Of a DNA stretch of 64,000 bases, positions 22,601 through 32,946 are shown in pieces (the first letter of the stretch is position 1; each line of letters starts with the position of its first letter). The stretch lies in contig NC_083570.1 of assembly GCF_027579695.1 (NCBI RefSeq), positions 96,661,463-96,725,462 of the forward strand, read 5' to 3'. The stretch comes from Neoarius graeffei. Taxonomy: Eukaryota > Chordata > Actinopteri > Siluriformes > Ariidae. The position numbers and the translations under genes are program-made. The notes below the pieces were generated by a model that had not been told where the DNA came from, ran no database searches, and worked only from the letters and a program-made list of their open reading frames with translations.

Positions 22601-23260
22601 CTGTCAGTTTTTCTATATGCGCAACAGAGGTGTACATTCTAGAAGTTGCTAAGCAGGAGCAGGTGTGATGAATTATGAAGTCCGGATATCACACTGTGTG
22701 TGGAAAAAAAATCACCTTTTTTCATAGGTATCTTTATTGTATAATTAAGTCTAGATGTTTTGCCATTGTTCATGTGTGGATTTGTTGATGTTGTTAAGTA
22801 TTTAACTTTAATATTTTGCACATTAGCTGTGGTCATAGATATCATTGCTATTGTTCATGTGTGGATTTATTGATACTGTTGCTAAGTATTTAACTTGAAT
22901 ATTTGAACATTTGCTGTGTTTTCTAATAAATGTGTGATGCCTAAAAGAAACCAAAAACACTTAGTGGATTTCTTGCAGTGCACTCTGTAATTGTATCAAA
23001 AAACTAGTGTAGTTATTCATCAAGGCATAGATTTGATCACATACAATAAGTCAATAAATGGAGGAAACAAAGGAATACATTTTGTAATCCTGATTACTGA
23101 TGTTGTTTGCTGGAGGGCTCTGGAGTATCCATAATGTGCATACAGAATGTTATAAATCCATACTGATACAGTGATGCATGCAATTTCTCTCAACACAAAC
23201 ATTTGGATTGAATGAACTCCATAGGCTACTGAGTGGCCTAATAATAGTTGCTAATAAAAG

Positions 23261-23331
<71 letters not shown>

Positions 23332-24321
23332 CCAACAGTCTATTCAGTCTAATTCTGACAGTTCTGCATTTAAAATGTTCATATACCAAATAATTGTATC
23401 ACCTAAACTTGCTAGGTAGCTGATCACATGCATAGTAAAGTAGAAGTGCCAGCCAAAAACAGACTTCAAATTCAGTTGCTTGAGCTTGAAAATTTTACCG
23501 GGGGGCCCTAAATTGTAATCTTTCATAGGGCCCAAGATTTCTAACAGCGCCCCTGCCTGGGTGTGCTAATGAACGAGCACTGAGGCGGGCAGAGTTCACT
23601 AAAGACAGAAGACTGGCCAATTCCAGCGCTAATCCATGTCTAAAAACAGGAAATCCAGACTGTAACGGGAGAAAAAGTCATTTAGAACAAAAGTTTTGTT
23701 AGACACAGACCTGCTGTTGACCAGGGCGACTTTTGCAGTGAAGTGGACCGTAGCCTGAGGACAAGGGGAATATTCCAGAGGGCGGATGTTCAAGGAATTC
23801 ACCCCACTGCTACGTATCCGCAGTCTCGGGCAAGCAGAGCAGACAGGTGTTTGAGGTTGGTCCTCCAGAGTGATGGGAACATGGCAGGAGTACCAGCGGT
23901 CCCACGAACGACTGGCCAGGAAGAGATCTGTCCAGCCTAGATGGACTGCAGAGAGCCGATGAGGCCCAGGCTGGGCGAGAGAAACACTCACGATTTTCCT
24001 CATTGCCACTCGGACGCCTCCACGCTTGCCTCGGCGCCTGCGGCGCTTCTTCCGTAGAGAACTACAACAAGGTAGGTGAAGGACACAATCCAGGGTGGGG
24101 TAGACAAACGGAGGATGACATTCGATGTATGGAATAAGAGACCCATCGGTGGTCACCAGCGCGCTTCTAAGATGTAGCAGAGTCTGACGATCATAAATCC
24201 AGGTAGGGCCAGCAGAGCAGTGGCAGCATAGCATGAGTAGCAGCATAAACAGACATAGCGCAAATCGGACAGGTAGCAGCTCACGGAGCTGACGGCAGGC
24301 CGACAGACACACTGGCGCCAT
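19656..24321 (-). pseudogene. L2 ORF2 (endonuclease-reverse transcriptase), broken
   Basis: The LINE protein nicks the target and reverse transcribes its RNA. Pieces in element order are: 23629-24321, N-terminal coding ending at LFLDMD and a TAG; 21420-22205, AP endonuclease with GDFNIHV and FSDHKPI; and 19656-20975, RT with [14 protein letters not shown] (catalytic Asp), [18 protein letters not shown] (catalytic Asp pair) and the L2 signature [15 protein letters not shown] plus a C-terminal [14 protein letters not shown]. Frame changes between pieces and the hAT at 22280-23555 inactivate it. Confidence 0.88.
22280..23555. mobile_element. Non-autonomous hAT, CAGGGGCGGCGCTAG ends
   Basis: Ends CAGGGGCGGCGCTAG and TAACAGCGCCCCTG, exact 8-bp duplication CCTGGGTG at 22272-22279 and 23556-23563. 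It contains a (TA)n microsatellite at about 23275-23330 and no transposase. It interrupts the L2 endonuclease. Confidence 0.93.
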
Positions 24322-24401
24322 CTTGCTTCCGCTTCAAAGGCAGCAACAGCCACCGTCACATACAAATACTTATGTTATGCATACAATACATATATACAGT
24401 A

Positions 24402-24943
24402 CAGGGGCGGTTCTAGCCATTTTGGGGCCCTAGGCGAAATACAGACATGGGGCCCTCAAAAGTCAGTCTTGAAACACACATACAGAATAATGGTCATCCC
24501 TACTTGGCACATGCCATATCTCCTTGCTGTAAATTCAGAAAAAAAGATAGCAAACTGCCACTAACAGTGTGCCCCAAGTAAGCTCCACAGTGAAACAGGT
24601 TTGAGATTACTCCAGCATTTGCCAAAATTCTGACAGTGTTTATTGCTCAGATCAAACCAGAAAGAGAGAGAGCGACAAGGCAAACAACAGAAGAGAGAGA
24701 TAGCCAATTTTAAGAGTCAATCTCCATATTTTAATAAAACAAGGATATCTGAAATCCAATTATTTTTACTCCATATAAAATATCAGAAGTAGAACACAAA
24801 TGGATACATACTGTATTACCAGATACACATTACCAGAGATACAAAATGATCTTACTGCTATCAGAACTACAACACAAATAGATATTACTCTATCGAAACC
24901 TCTACATTTCAATGGGATAAGACTGATGCCAAGATAAATGTAC

Positions 24944-24987
<44 letters not shown>

Positions 24988-25303
24988 GTGTGTGTGAGAG
25001 AGAGTGAGTGAGGGAGGGAGGGAGGGAGAGAGAGAGAGAGAGAGAGAGAGTTTGTGTGTGTGAGAGAGAGTGAGGGAGGGAGGGAGGGAGGGAGGGAGTG
25101 AGAGAGAGAGAGAGAGTTTGTGTGTGAGGGAGGGAGGGAGTGAGAGAGAGAGCCATTTAGTGACAGGCAATACAGTGGTTGAGAGACAGATACAGAGGGA
25201 TTGTGAGTTTGTAAAGGATGCAGCCAGTACATTATTGAAATGTCCTTAATCTTCAAAATTCGATTGTTCATGTATTCCATCACCATTCCATAATGGGGTG
25301 TGG

Positions 25304-25336
<33 letters not shown>

Positions 25337-26025
25337 TGTTTGTGTATGCGCGGGGGGGGGGGGGGGGGGGGGGGGGGTAGAGAAAGAGAGAGGTATGAGT
25401 TTTTAAAGGTTGCAGCCAGTACATTACTGAAAAGTCCTTAATCTCCAAATGTCCACTGTTCATCATAATCATATGAGAAAGAAAGTCCTACTTATTGCTG
25501 GCTTCTCCAAAGTCTTCATAGAAAGGTGGTGTGCAGAGGTATGGAACCCAAACTACACGAACACATTCCTCGACAGTGGAGGGTGAGGCTGTAGCAGACT
25601 CAGGCGATTTGAAAAATGCAGTTAGTTTCAGAAGTGCAGCTGCATTCTTTTTGCTTTGTGCCCTTTTTTTTGTTTAGCGCAACCACTCATAACTGCGCTT
25701 CATCTTGTTTACAGTTCCCGCTGCTTTGGTTTGAATTTCCATCGCGCACCTGTCTATGCAGTCAGATCATGGACTAGTCCAATGTAAAACAACCAGGGTG
25801 TGTGTGTGTGCTGGGACAAATACTATATACACATGAATTCGATATTCTGATGCTATTTTGATGTGTTTTTCCATTTATATCGTTGACTACTTAATATCAG
25901 AGACAAATTAAGATTACATATATATTGTTTGGTGTTTACCGTGACGGGGCTGACTGTTAGGGGCCCCCAAAATTTGGGGGCCCTAGGCAACCGCCTTGGT
26001 TTGCCTAATGGTAAGTCCGCCCCTG
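24402..26025. mobile_element. Non-autonomous hAT with purine microsatellites
   Basis: Ends CAGGGGCGGTTCTAGCC and AAGTCCGCCCCTG, exact 8-bp duplication ATACAGTA at 24394-24401 and 26026-26033. GGGGCCCTAGGC motifs lie near both ends. The interior holds (GA)n and (GGGA)n tracts (24945-25160, 25310-25336) and a G-run at 25352-25377. No transposase frame exists. Confidence 0.93.
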
Positions 26026-26033
26026 ATACAGTA

Positions 26034-26130
26034 CATACATATACACATACCTATAACTATACACATCCATACGTACACAGACACCCATATCATAATTATG
26101 CATATTATGCTTATATATTATATACAATTA

Positions 26131-26167
<37 letters not shown>

Positions 26168-26220
26168 TACTCACTTTTTATATAATATATCCGTATGTAC
26201 CCATACCCACATATATACAC
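26034..26220. other. 3' untranslated part of CR1-group LINE with (AT)n
   Basis: Between the hAT and the LINE coding end lies AT-rich sequence with a (TA)n run at about 26134-26161 and no gene. Confidence 0.5.
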
Positions 26221-29200
26221 TTATATTATCAATAGCATGTTTATAGTTGTACATTTCATGAGCTCCACATTCAAACTGTTCCATAGCTTTACTCCACAAA
26301 TAGAAATACTGAACATTTTTAACGTTGTCCTAGCACTGCGAATTTTAAATTTCAATTTCCCCCTAAAATTATAGCCCCCCTCTCTATCCGAGAACATTAT
26401 TTGGATATTCCTTGGTACTTTATAATTCCTTATTTTGTACATTACTAAGGCAGGTTTATATTCTATAATATCCCTGAATTTTAAACATTTTGAATTTAAG
26501 AATAGTGAATTAGTATGATCTCGGTAACCAGCACGATGAATTATTCTTATAGCTCTTTTTTGAAGTATAGTTATTGCATGAAGTGAACATTTATACGTAT
26601 TTCCCCACACCACTGAGCAGTAATTTAAGTACGGTAAAACCAGGGAACAGTAAAGAATGCGGAGTGAATTATAGTCCAGGACGTGCTTAGCTTTACTCAA
26701 CACAGGTATGCTTCTTGATAGTTTCATTAGTGTGTATTTTATATGTGATTTCCAAATAATTCTATCATCTATTATTACCCCAAGAAATTTATTAGAAACT
26801 CTTTCAATATCAACACCATCTACCTGTACATTTATTGCCCTATTTATTTTATAATTATTAAATAACATGATTTTTGTTTTAGACAGATTTAATGATTTAT
26901 TTCGATCAAACCAACTTTTTAACCTGCACAATTCTGAAGAGATTGTTTTCTAACTCATGTAAATTTGTTCCAGAACAAAACATATTTGTGTCATCTGCAA
27001 ATAATACCATCTTAAATATCTTTGATACATTGCACATATCATTTATATAAAGAATAAACAGTTTAGGACCCAATACTGACCCCTGAGGGACCCCACAATC
27101 AATATTCAAACGAGTTGAGACAGTCACCCAACTTTACAAGTTGTGTCCTGTTGCTCAAATAACTTTTTATCCAATTTAATACAACTCCCCTTATCCCATA
27201 TTGTTCCATCTTATTAATTAATATATCATTATTAATAGTATCAAAAGCTTTTTGAAGATCAATAAATATCCCAGCGACATATTTCTTATCAAGCCCTGTG
27301 ATGACCTGGCGACTTGTCCAGGGTGTACCCCGCCTTTCGCCCGTAGTCAGCTGGGATAGGCTCCAGCTTGCCTGCGACCCTGTAGAAGGATAAAGCGGCT
27401 ACAGATAATGAGATGAGATGAGATGAGATATTTCTTATCATCTATAGAGTTACTAATTTCTTCAATTGATTCCATTAGTGCCATCTCTGTTGATCCATTT
27501 GCTCTAAATCCATATTGACTATCACTGAGTAGTTTGTATTTTTCAATGAATTTATCTAATCTGTTATTGAATAGTTTTTCAAGAATTCTGGAGAATTGAG
27601 GAAGTAAGGAAATAGGTCTGTAATGAAGTTGTGTTTGTCCCCAGATTATACAATGGAATTACTTTTGCTATTTTCATATTGCTTGGAAATGTACCGATTT
27701 GAAATGACAAGTTACAGATGTATGTTAATGGTTTAGAAATCCCCCCAATAATAGTTTTCACTAGTTTCATATCAATATCATTACAATCTGTGGATATTTT
27801 ATTACTACATTTATAAACTATATCAATAATTTCCTTCTCATCTGCTGGTGTAAGAAACATAGAAAAAGAATTCCTCTTTATAATATAATCTATACAATCA
27901 TCATTTGTTACCAGACCAGAGATATTTAGGGCTAATCTTGGTCCAACATTAACAAAAAAATTATTAAAACTATTAGCAACTACATCCATGTTATAATTTT
28001 CAATACCTTTGTCATTAAAGTATTTAGGGTAATGTATTTGTCCAGAGCCATCTTTAATGGAAATAGGATGGCTTAAGGAAATTAAGACTCTATTAGGTCT
28101 CTATTAAGGTCTATTAAGGTCTAAATTAGGTCTCTATTAAGACCTATTTCCTTAAGCCATCCTATTTCCTTAAGCCATCCTATTTAATATATTCCATATT
28201 CCTTTAATATTATTTTTGTTGTTATATATTAATTTACCATAATAATCCTTCCTACATCTCCTTATGATACTCATTAACTTGTTTTTATATTTTTTATATT
28301 TATTTTCTGCCTCTTTGGCTCTTAATTTAATAAATTCTCTATATAGAGTGTTTTTCTTCTTACAGGCATTTTGTAATCCCTTAGTAATCCAAGGTTGGTC
28401 ATTATAGTTTTGTTTAGTACTATATTGCTTCAGTGGGCAATTTTTATCATATAATAATTTGAATATACTTAAAAAGTTATCATATGCTCTATCAATGCTA
28501 TTCTCTATATAAACTGATTCCCAGTCTTGTATTAGTAAATCATTATTTAATGCCAACATGGCTTCCTCAGTCCTAACTCTTCTATACTTAAGTTTATGGT
28601 CTGTCACATTTCTCTTAAGATTACAGTCATAAATTGTAAAAATTGGTAGATGATCAATCATATCATTGATTAATATTCCACTTATAATGTTATTATCTAT
28701 ATCATTGGTAAATATATTATCTATTAAGGTAGCACTATGGTCAGTAATTCTGGTGGGTCTGGTAATTTTTGGGTGTTGACTCATACTGTACATGGTATTA
28801 AAAAATTCCTCAGTCATACTGTGCTTATTAGGGTTCAACAGATCAATATTAGTATCCCCACAAATGAAGATAACTTTATTATCTACTGTAAATGTCTTTT
28901 CTACCCAGTCCTTAAACGCCTCTATACTAGTTTATCGCGCTCTATATATACAGCTAATTAATACATTTCTATTTTTTTTCAATATTAATTTCGATAGTTA
29001 AACATTCAAATAAGTTATCAATCACCGTTGTCATACCATCTATTAACTTATAATTCAAATTACAGTCCACATACACTGCCACTCCTCCACCACCTTTATT
29101 TTTCCTGTTTATATAATTAAATTCATATCCAGCCAGTTCAAAATCCACTCGTTTCTCCAGGTCAATCCAGGTCTCCGATATGGCAATTATGTTGAATGGA

Positions 29201-29394
29201 TGAGTAAACTGACTTAAGTATTTCTTGATGTGTTTGAAGTTAGCGTACATGCTTCTGCTGTTGAAGTGTATTATTGATAATTTTCCCACAGCCTTAGTGG
29301 ACTGATTGTACTGTTCCTCTGTGTAATAGTGGCAATTGTCATTAATGGTTGAAAAAAAGTTATTGTCCAGGTCTATGTCATTTTCTGTATCCAA
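26221..29394 (-). pseudogene. CR1/Jockey-group LINE ORF2, broken
   Basis: Endonuclease-RT of a non-LTR retrotransposon, read in several frames. In element order: 28969-29394, endonuclease start with FNSRSM, AISETW and GGGVAVYVD; 28170-28838, endonuclease end and linker; 27579-27989, RT start with KVIPLYN; about 27130-27290, [12 protein letters not shown] (catalytic Asp) and [16 protein letters not shown]; 26906-27127, GVPQGSVLGP and FADDTNMF (catalytic Asp pair); and 26221-26931, thumb and C-terminal region (LQKRAIRIIHRAGY). Frameshifts, a truncated SINE and a local inverted duplication (28060-28185) disrupt it. I cannot decide between CR1 and Rex1 families. Confidence 0.8.
27292..27427 (+). 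mobile_element. 5'-truncated V-SINE (tail only), 13-bp duplication
   Basis: 136 bp starting AGCCCTGTGATGACCTGGC and ending in GATGA repeats. Exact duplication ATATTTCTTATCA at 27279-27291 and 27428-27440. Head and core are absent. Confidence 0.92.
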
Positions 29395-29413
29395 TAGTTT
29401 ATGATCAGTGAAT

Positions 29414-29695
29414 TCAGTGTATCAATAGTTTATGATCAGTGAATTTAATCTGAATCCCAGTGACGATGACGTCGTTCATCCTGGTGTACTGTTCTAAATC
29501 AGCAACTCTGCTCTCCAGGTGGGCGAGACGCCGGTCTTTCTCGGCGTTCTGCAGCCTGAGCGACTTCACTTCCATCACCAGCTCCATGATGGTTTTCTGT
29601 TGCTGTTTAATAACAGAAACCTCTTCTGCCAGAAAGTCGAGTGACTTTTTAATGTCCTCGCCTTCCTCGGCTGTAAACTTCTTTTTTGGTGGCAT
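29414..29695 (-). pseudogene. CR1-group LINE ORF1 fragment, coiled coil
   Basis: 93 codons from ATG 29695 encode a lysine-rich start (MPPKKKFTAEE) and a heptad-like segment with VMEVKSLRLQNAEK and LAHLESRVADLEQY. This is a coiled coil of the kind found in LINE ORF1 proteins, which bind the RNA. The frame ends about 20 bp before the first ORF2 piece and lacks the RNA-binding part, so it seems truncated. A short direct repeat (GTTTATGATCAGTGAATT at 29395-29414 and 29426-29446) sits at the break. Confidence 0.6.
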
Positions 29696-29999
29696 AATTC
29701 ACCAATAAAGCCATCAAATTCGGTAAAATGTTTGGAGAGTCCTTTCCTCACCTCACCGCCTTTCTGAAATTTCCCACCAGAGGAAGTGACGTTATGGGTA
29801 TGTGAAAGTAGTCAATATGGCAGCTCTTGAGAAATGAGTACCTAGATAGACCAACACAGAATAGCACATAATTGTGAAGTGAAACGAAAATGATAAGTGG
29901 TCTTCAAAATTGTAAACAAATAAAAATCTGAAAAATGTGGTGTGCATTAGTATTCAGCCCCCCTGCATCAATACTTTGTAGAGCCACCTTTTGCTGCAA

Positions 30000-30992
30000 T
30001 TACAGCTGCAAGGCTTTTGTGGTACTGTATGTCTCTACCAGCTTTGCACATCTAGACAGTGAAATTTTTGCCCATTTTTCTTTGCAAAATAGTTCAAGCT
30101 CAGCCAGATTGGATGGAGAGCATCTGTGAACAGCAATTTTCAAGTCTTGCCACAGATGCTCAATGGGATTTAGGTCTGGACTTTGACTGGGCCATTCTAA
30201 CACATGAATATTCTTTGATCTAAACCATTCCATTGTAGCTCTGGCTGTATGTTTAGGGTCATTGTCTTGCTGGAAGGTGAATCTCCTTCTCAGTCTCAAG
30301 TCTTTTGCAGCCTCCAACAGGTTTTCTTCCAGAATTGCCCTGTATTTAGCTCCATCCATCCTCCCATCAACTCTGACCAGCTTCCCTGTCCCTGCTGAAG
30401 AAAAGCATCCCCATAACATGATGCTGCCACCACCATGTTTCACAGTGGGGATGGTGTGTGCAGGGTGATGAGCAGTGTTAGTTTTCCGCTACACATAGCG
30501 CTTTGCATTTAGGCCAAAAAGTTCAACTTTGGTCTCATCTGACCAAAGCACCTTCTTCCACATGTTTGCTGTGTCCCCTACATGGCTTCTGGCAAACTGC
30601 AAACGGGACTTCTTATGCCTGTCTTTCAACAATGGCTTTCTTCTTGCCACTCTTCCAAAAAGGCCAGATTTGTGGAGTGTACGACTTATAGTTGTCCTGT
30701 GCACAGATTCTCCCACCTGAGCTGTGGATTTCTGCAGCTCCTCCAGAGTGATCATGGGCCTCTTGGCTGCTTCTCTGACCAGTGCTCTCCTTGCTCGCTC
30801 TGTCAGTTTAGGTGGATGGCCATGTCTTGGTAGGTTTGCAGTTGTGCCATACTTTTTCCATTTTTGAATGATGGATTGAACAGTGCTTCTTGAGATGTTC
30901 AGAGCTTGGGATATTTTTTTATAACCTAACCCTGCTTTAAACTTCTCCAGAACTTTATCCCTGACCTGTCTGGTGAGTTCTTTGGTCTTCAT
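30000..30992 (-). pseudogene. Tc1-like transposase, one stop and one frameshift
   Basis: The cut-and-paste enzyme of the interrupted Tc1. From ATG 30992: N-terminal HTH (KELTRQVRDKVLEKF, YKKISQALNISRSTV), second HTH region and the GRPRR-type hook, then the catalytic domain with Asp in VLWSDETK, Asp in QQDNDPKHT and Glu in LNPIEHLW, a complete DD34E triad. A TAG at about 30486-30488 replaces the Trp of the YVWRK motif. Near the C terminus the frame shifts: TTKALQL is followed by a stop, while the next frame continues as in relatives. It is close to intact. Confidence 0.88.
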
Positions 30993-31273
30993 GATGCTGT
31001 TTGTTCTTCAGTGTTCTCTAACAAACCACTGAGGCCTTCACAGAACAAGTGTATTTATGCTGAGAGTAAATAACACACAGTAGGACTCTATTAACTAATT
31101 AGATGACTTCTGAAGGCAATTGATTGCACTGGATTGTATTTAGAGGTATCAGAGTACAGGGGGCTGAATACTAATGCACACCACATTTTTCAGATATTTA
31201 TTTGTTTAAAATTTTGAAGACCATTTATCATTTTCATTTCACTTCACAATTATGCGCTACTCTGTGTTGGTCT

Positions 31274-31647
31274 CATCTCATCTCATTATCTCTAGCTGCT
31301 TTATCCTTCTACAGGGTCGCAGGCAAGCTGGAGCCTATCCCAGCTGACTACGGGCGAAAGGCAGGGTACACCCTGGACAAGTCGCCAGGTCATCGCAGGG
31401 CTCACACATAGACACAGACAACCATTCACACTCACATTCACACCTACGGTCAATTTAGAGTCACCAGTTAACCTAACCTGTATGTCTTTGGACTGTGGGG
31501 GAAACCGGAGCACCCAGAGGAAACCCATGCAGACACGGGGAGAACATGCAAACTCCGCACAGAAAGGCCCTTGTCGGCCACAGGGCTCGAACCCGGACCT
31601 TCTTGCTGTGAGGCGACAGCGCTAACCACTACACCACCGTGCCGCCC
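31274..31647 (-). mobile_element. V-SINE in the Tc1 right terminal repeat
   Basis: Complete minus-strand V-SINE with exact 12-bp duplication CTGTGTTGGTCT at 31262-31273 and 31648-31659. It was inserted after the Tc1 repeat was in place. Confidence 0.95.
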
Positions 31648-31931
31648 CTGTGTTGGTCTATCACATAAAATTTCAATAAAAAACTTTTAAGTTCGTGGTT
31701 GTAAGGTGGAAAAATGTGAAGGTATGAATACTTTTTCAAGGCACTGTATACCAAATATTGTCACTTATGTCAGTTGAGTCAGACCTTGGCATACAGTTAG
31801 ATTTTGATCATCTAATGAATAATGTTGCAAGGAGGAATACAAGAAAAATACCATAGGAAAGCGGGTGGTGGCTCCAAAAGACCTCCAAAAGTGCCATATA
31901 CATGGGACCCTGATCCTGCCCTGGTTAGATG

Positions 31932-32635
31932 CGTTGTGCTGTTACTACCACGGTGCTGTTGAATTCTCAAATTTAATTTGTCAGAAGGTGATGATTCATT
32001 TTCTATAACAGCTCTGAAAGTGGTTCTGCCTGTAGTTCAAATCACAGGTTAACATTAACGCACTCATTCAGTGCGGTACGAATTTAACATGACAAGCTTT
32101 TTTTTTGTCTTAACTTTAAAAGACAGAGTAAAAAAAGAGAGGCTGGTAAGGGAATGATTGTTTACAGGTGCTAAAATATGTCATTACAGGAACAAACCTG
32201 TTTTACTGACATTCGCAACATTAAATCTAACTATAAACAAGACCATCAATGATGGCGTACCTCACTCCGGCCCCGTCTAGTCCAGAAGGAACAATCTAAA
32301 GTGGGCCACCTTGCACAATAAATGTTGCAAGTTATATACACTATATACAAGCTATATATAGAAGCTATATCCACCCTAGGAATACCTACCTATTTGCCAG
32401 AAATAATCCAAAACGGTGAGGAATTGACAGAGAAGAAGTGATTTTTGTTGAACTTCTCATTAAGGCTTAATTAGCCCATAACTTCATTAATAACTGCAAT
32501 TAAGAAAATCTGGGTAGAAGTTATATGCACCCTAGGTACCTCTACTTTCATGCCAGAAAGAATCAGAATTGGTGAAGAATTGATGGAGAAGAAGCGATTT
32601 GTGTGGAAACTGCTTCTTAGGGCTTACAGTTTTTC
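31932..32635. other. Non-coding stretch ending in a tandem repeat
   Basis: No gene is seen. 31932-32110 resembles a dispersed fish repeat (GGTGCTGTTGAATTCTC, GTTCAAATCACAGGTTAACA) that I cannot classify. Two tandem units start at about 32361 and 32517. Confidence 0.45.
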
Positions 32636-32946
32636 TCAGTTGCTAAAACACTAAACCCTATTGTCTGAACCAAATGCTCAGTTGCCTGAACCCACTGATT
32701 GAATCAATCACTCTTTTGGCAAAACCATAAGCACTTTTCACCTGTTTAGACACAACTTGCCAACACATTTTCATTGTGATGCACCCATGCTGCATAATGG
32801 TGAGCACAGGTGACAAAAGTCAAACATAATTAAAGCACAGGTGTCACCACTTGAACACAACAACTCAAAATTGATCGCACATTTGGCTAATGATGTGAGG
32901 GAACATATAAGCCAGTTCAGAGAGCACTGGTTTGTGAGGCCCTACA

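Larger units (their letters stand above)
18536..24355 (-). mobile_element. L2-clade LINE, near full length with two hAT insertions
   Basis: The 3' end in element orientation reads GTGCTTTACAAATTAAACTTACTTACT (ending about 18536), a familiar L2 terminus. RT is at 19656-20975, endonuclease C-terminal part at 21420-22205, and N-terminal coding at 23564-24321. hATs at 18604-19553 (3' untranslated region) and 22280-23555 (endonuclease) interrupt it. The 5' end is about 24355. Confidence 0.82.
18205..29847 (-). mobile_element. CR1/Jockey-group LINE, host of an L2 and other insertions
   Basis: Minus-strand LINE with ORF1 end (29414-29695), endonuclease and RT (26221-29394), a 3' untranslated region continuing at 26034-26220, 24356-24393 and 18245-18535, and an (ATCA)n tail at 18205-18242. 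It lies within the left terminal repeat of the Tc1. An L2 LINE, two hATs and a truncated SINE are inserted in it. The target duplication is at most GAT. Confidence 0.7.
18107..31746 (-). mobile_element. Tc1-like transposon with long terminal repeats, interrupted by 11.6 kb
   Basis: The ends are CAGTGCCTTGAAAAAGTATT at 18107 and its inverse ending AAGGCACTG at 31746, with TA at 18105-18106 and 31747-31748. The left terminal repeat runs to 18204 (TTTTATGTGAT), is cut, and resumes at about 29848 with AGACCAACACAGAATAG. The right repeat has the uninterrupted order (TGTTGGTCTATCACATAAA, apart from a SINE). The transposase lies at 30000-30992. The terminal repeats are about 200 bp, far longer than those of simple Tc1 elements. 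Confidence 0.88.
16050..31860 (+). pseudogene. hAT-A transposase, fragmented by insertions
   Basis: The transposase of hAT-A is seen as three separated pieces. About 16050-16154 reads LCAKLDTLEMM and HFWEV. After the inserted element 17435-18106 reads ILDRFHATS, then 17610-17927 (KFKIQTFYVVTDKLE) and the dimerisation region at 17990-18106 (LTLPVTNCQGEWTFS, a variant of the hAT NCEGERSFS motif). After the nested Tc1 it resumes at 31749 with LSLMSVESDLGIQLDF and runs to about 31850. Stops and frameshifts lie within the pieces. This is the ZMYM1-like branch of hAT proteins. It is not functional. Confidence 0.82.
14493..31923 (+). mobile_element. hAT-A transposon (ZMYM1/TTF-type), host of a nested block
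   Basis: The ends are CAAGGCTGGATTATGGAC at 14493 and GATCCTGCCCTG at 31923, imperfect inverted repeats. An exact 8-bp duplication GTTAGATG lies at 14485-14492 and 31924-31931. Fragments of one hAT transposase occur on the plus strand at about 16050-16154, 17435-18106 and again at 31749-31860. The last begins exactly where the nested Tc1 ends. All 17.4 kb is therefore one hAT insertion filled by later insertions. Confidence 0.85.

Noticed and set aside
23150..23393. Tyr/Ile-rich frames
   Set aside because: Translation of the (TA)n microsatellite.
24766..25472. Ser/Leu/Pro-rich minus-strand frames of up to 187 codons
   Set aside because: Translations of (GA)n, (GGGA)n and G runs inside a hAT.
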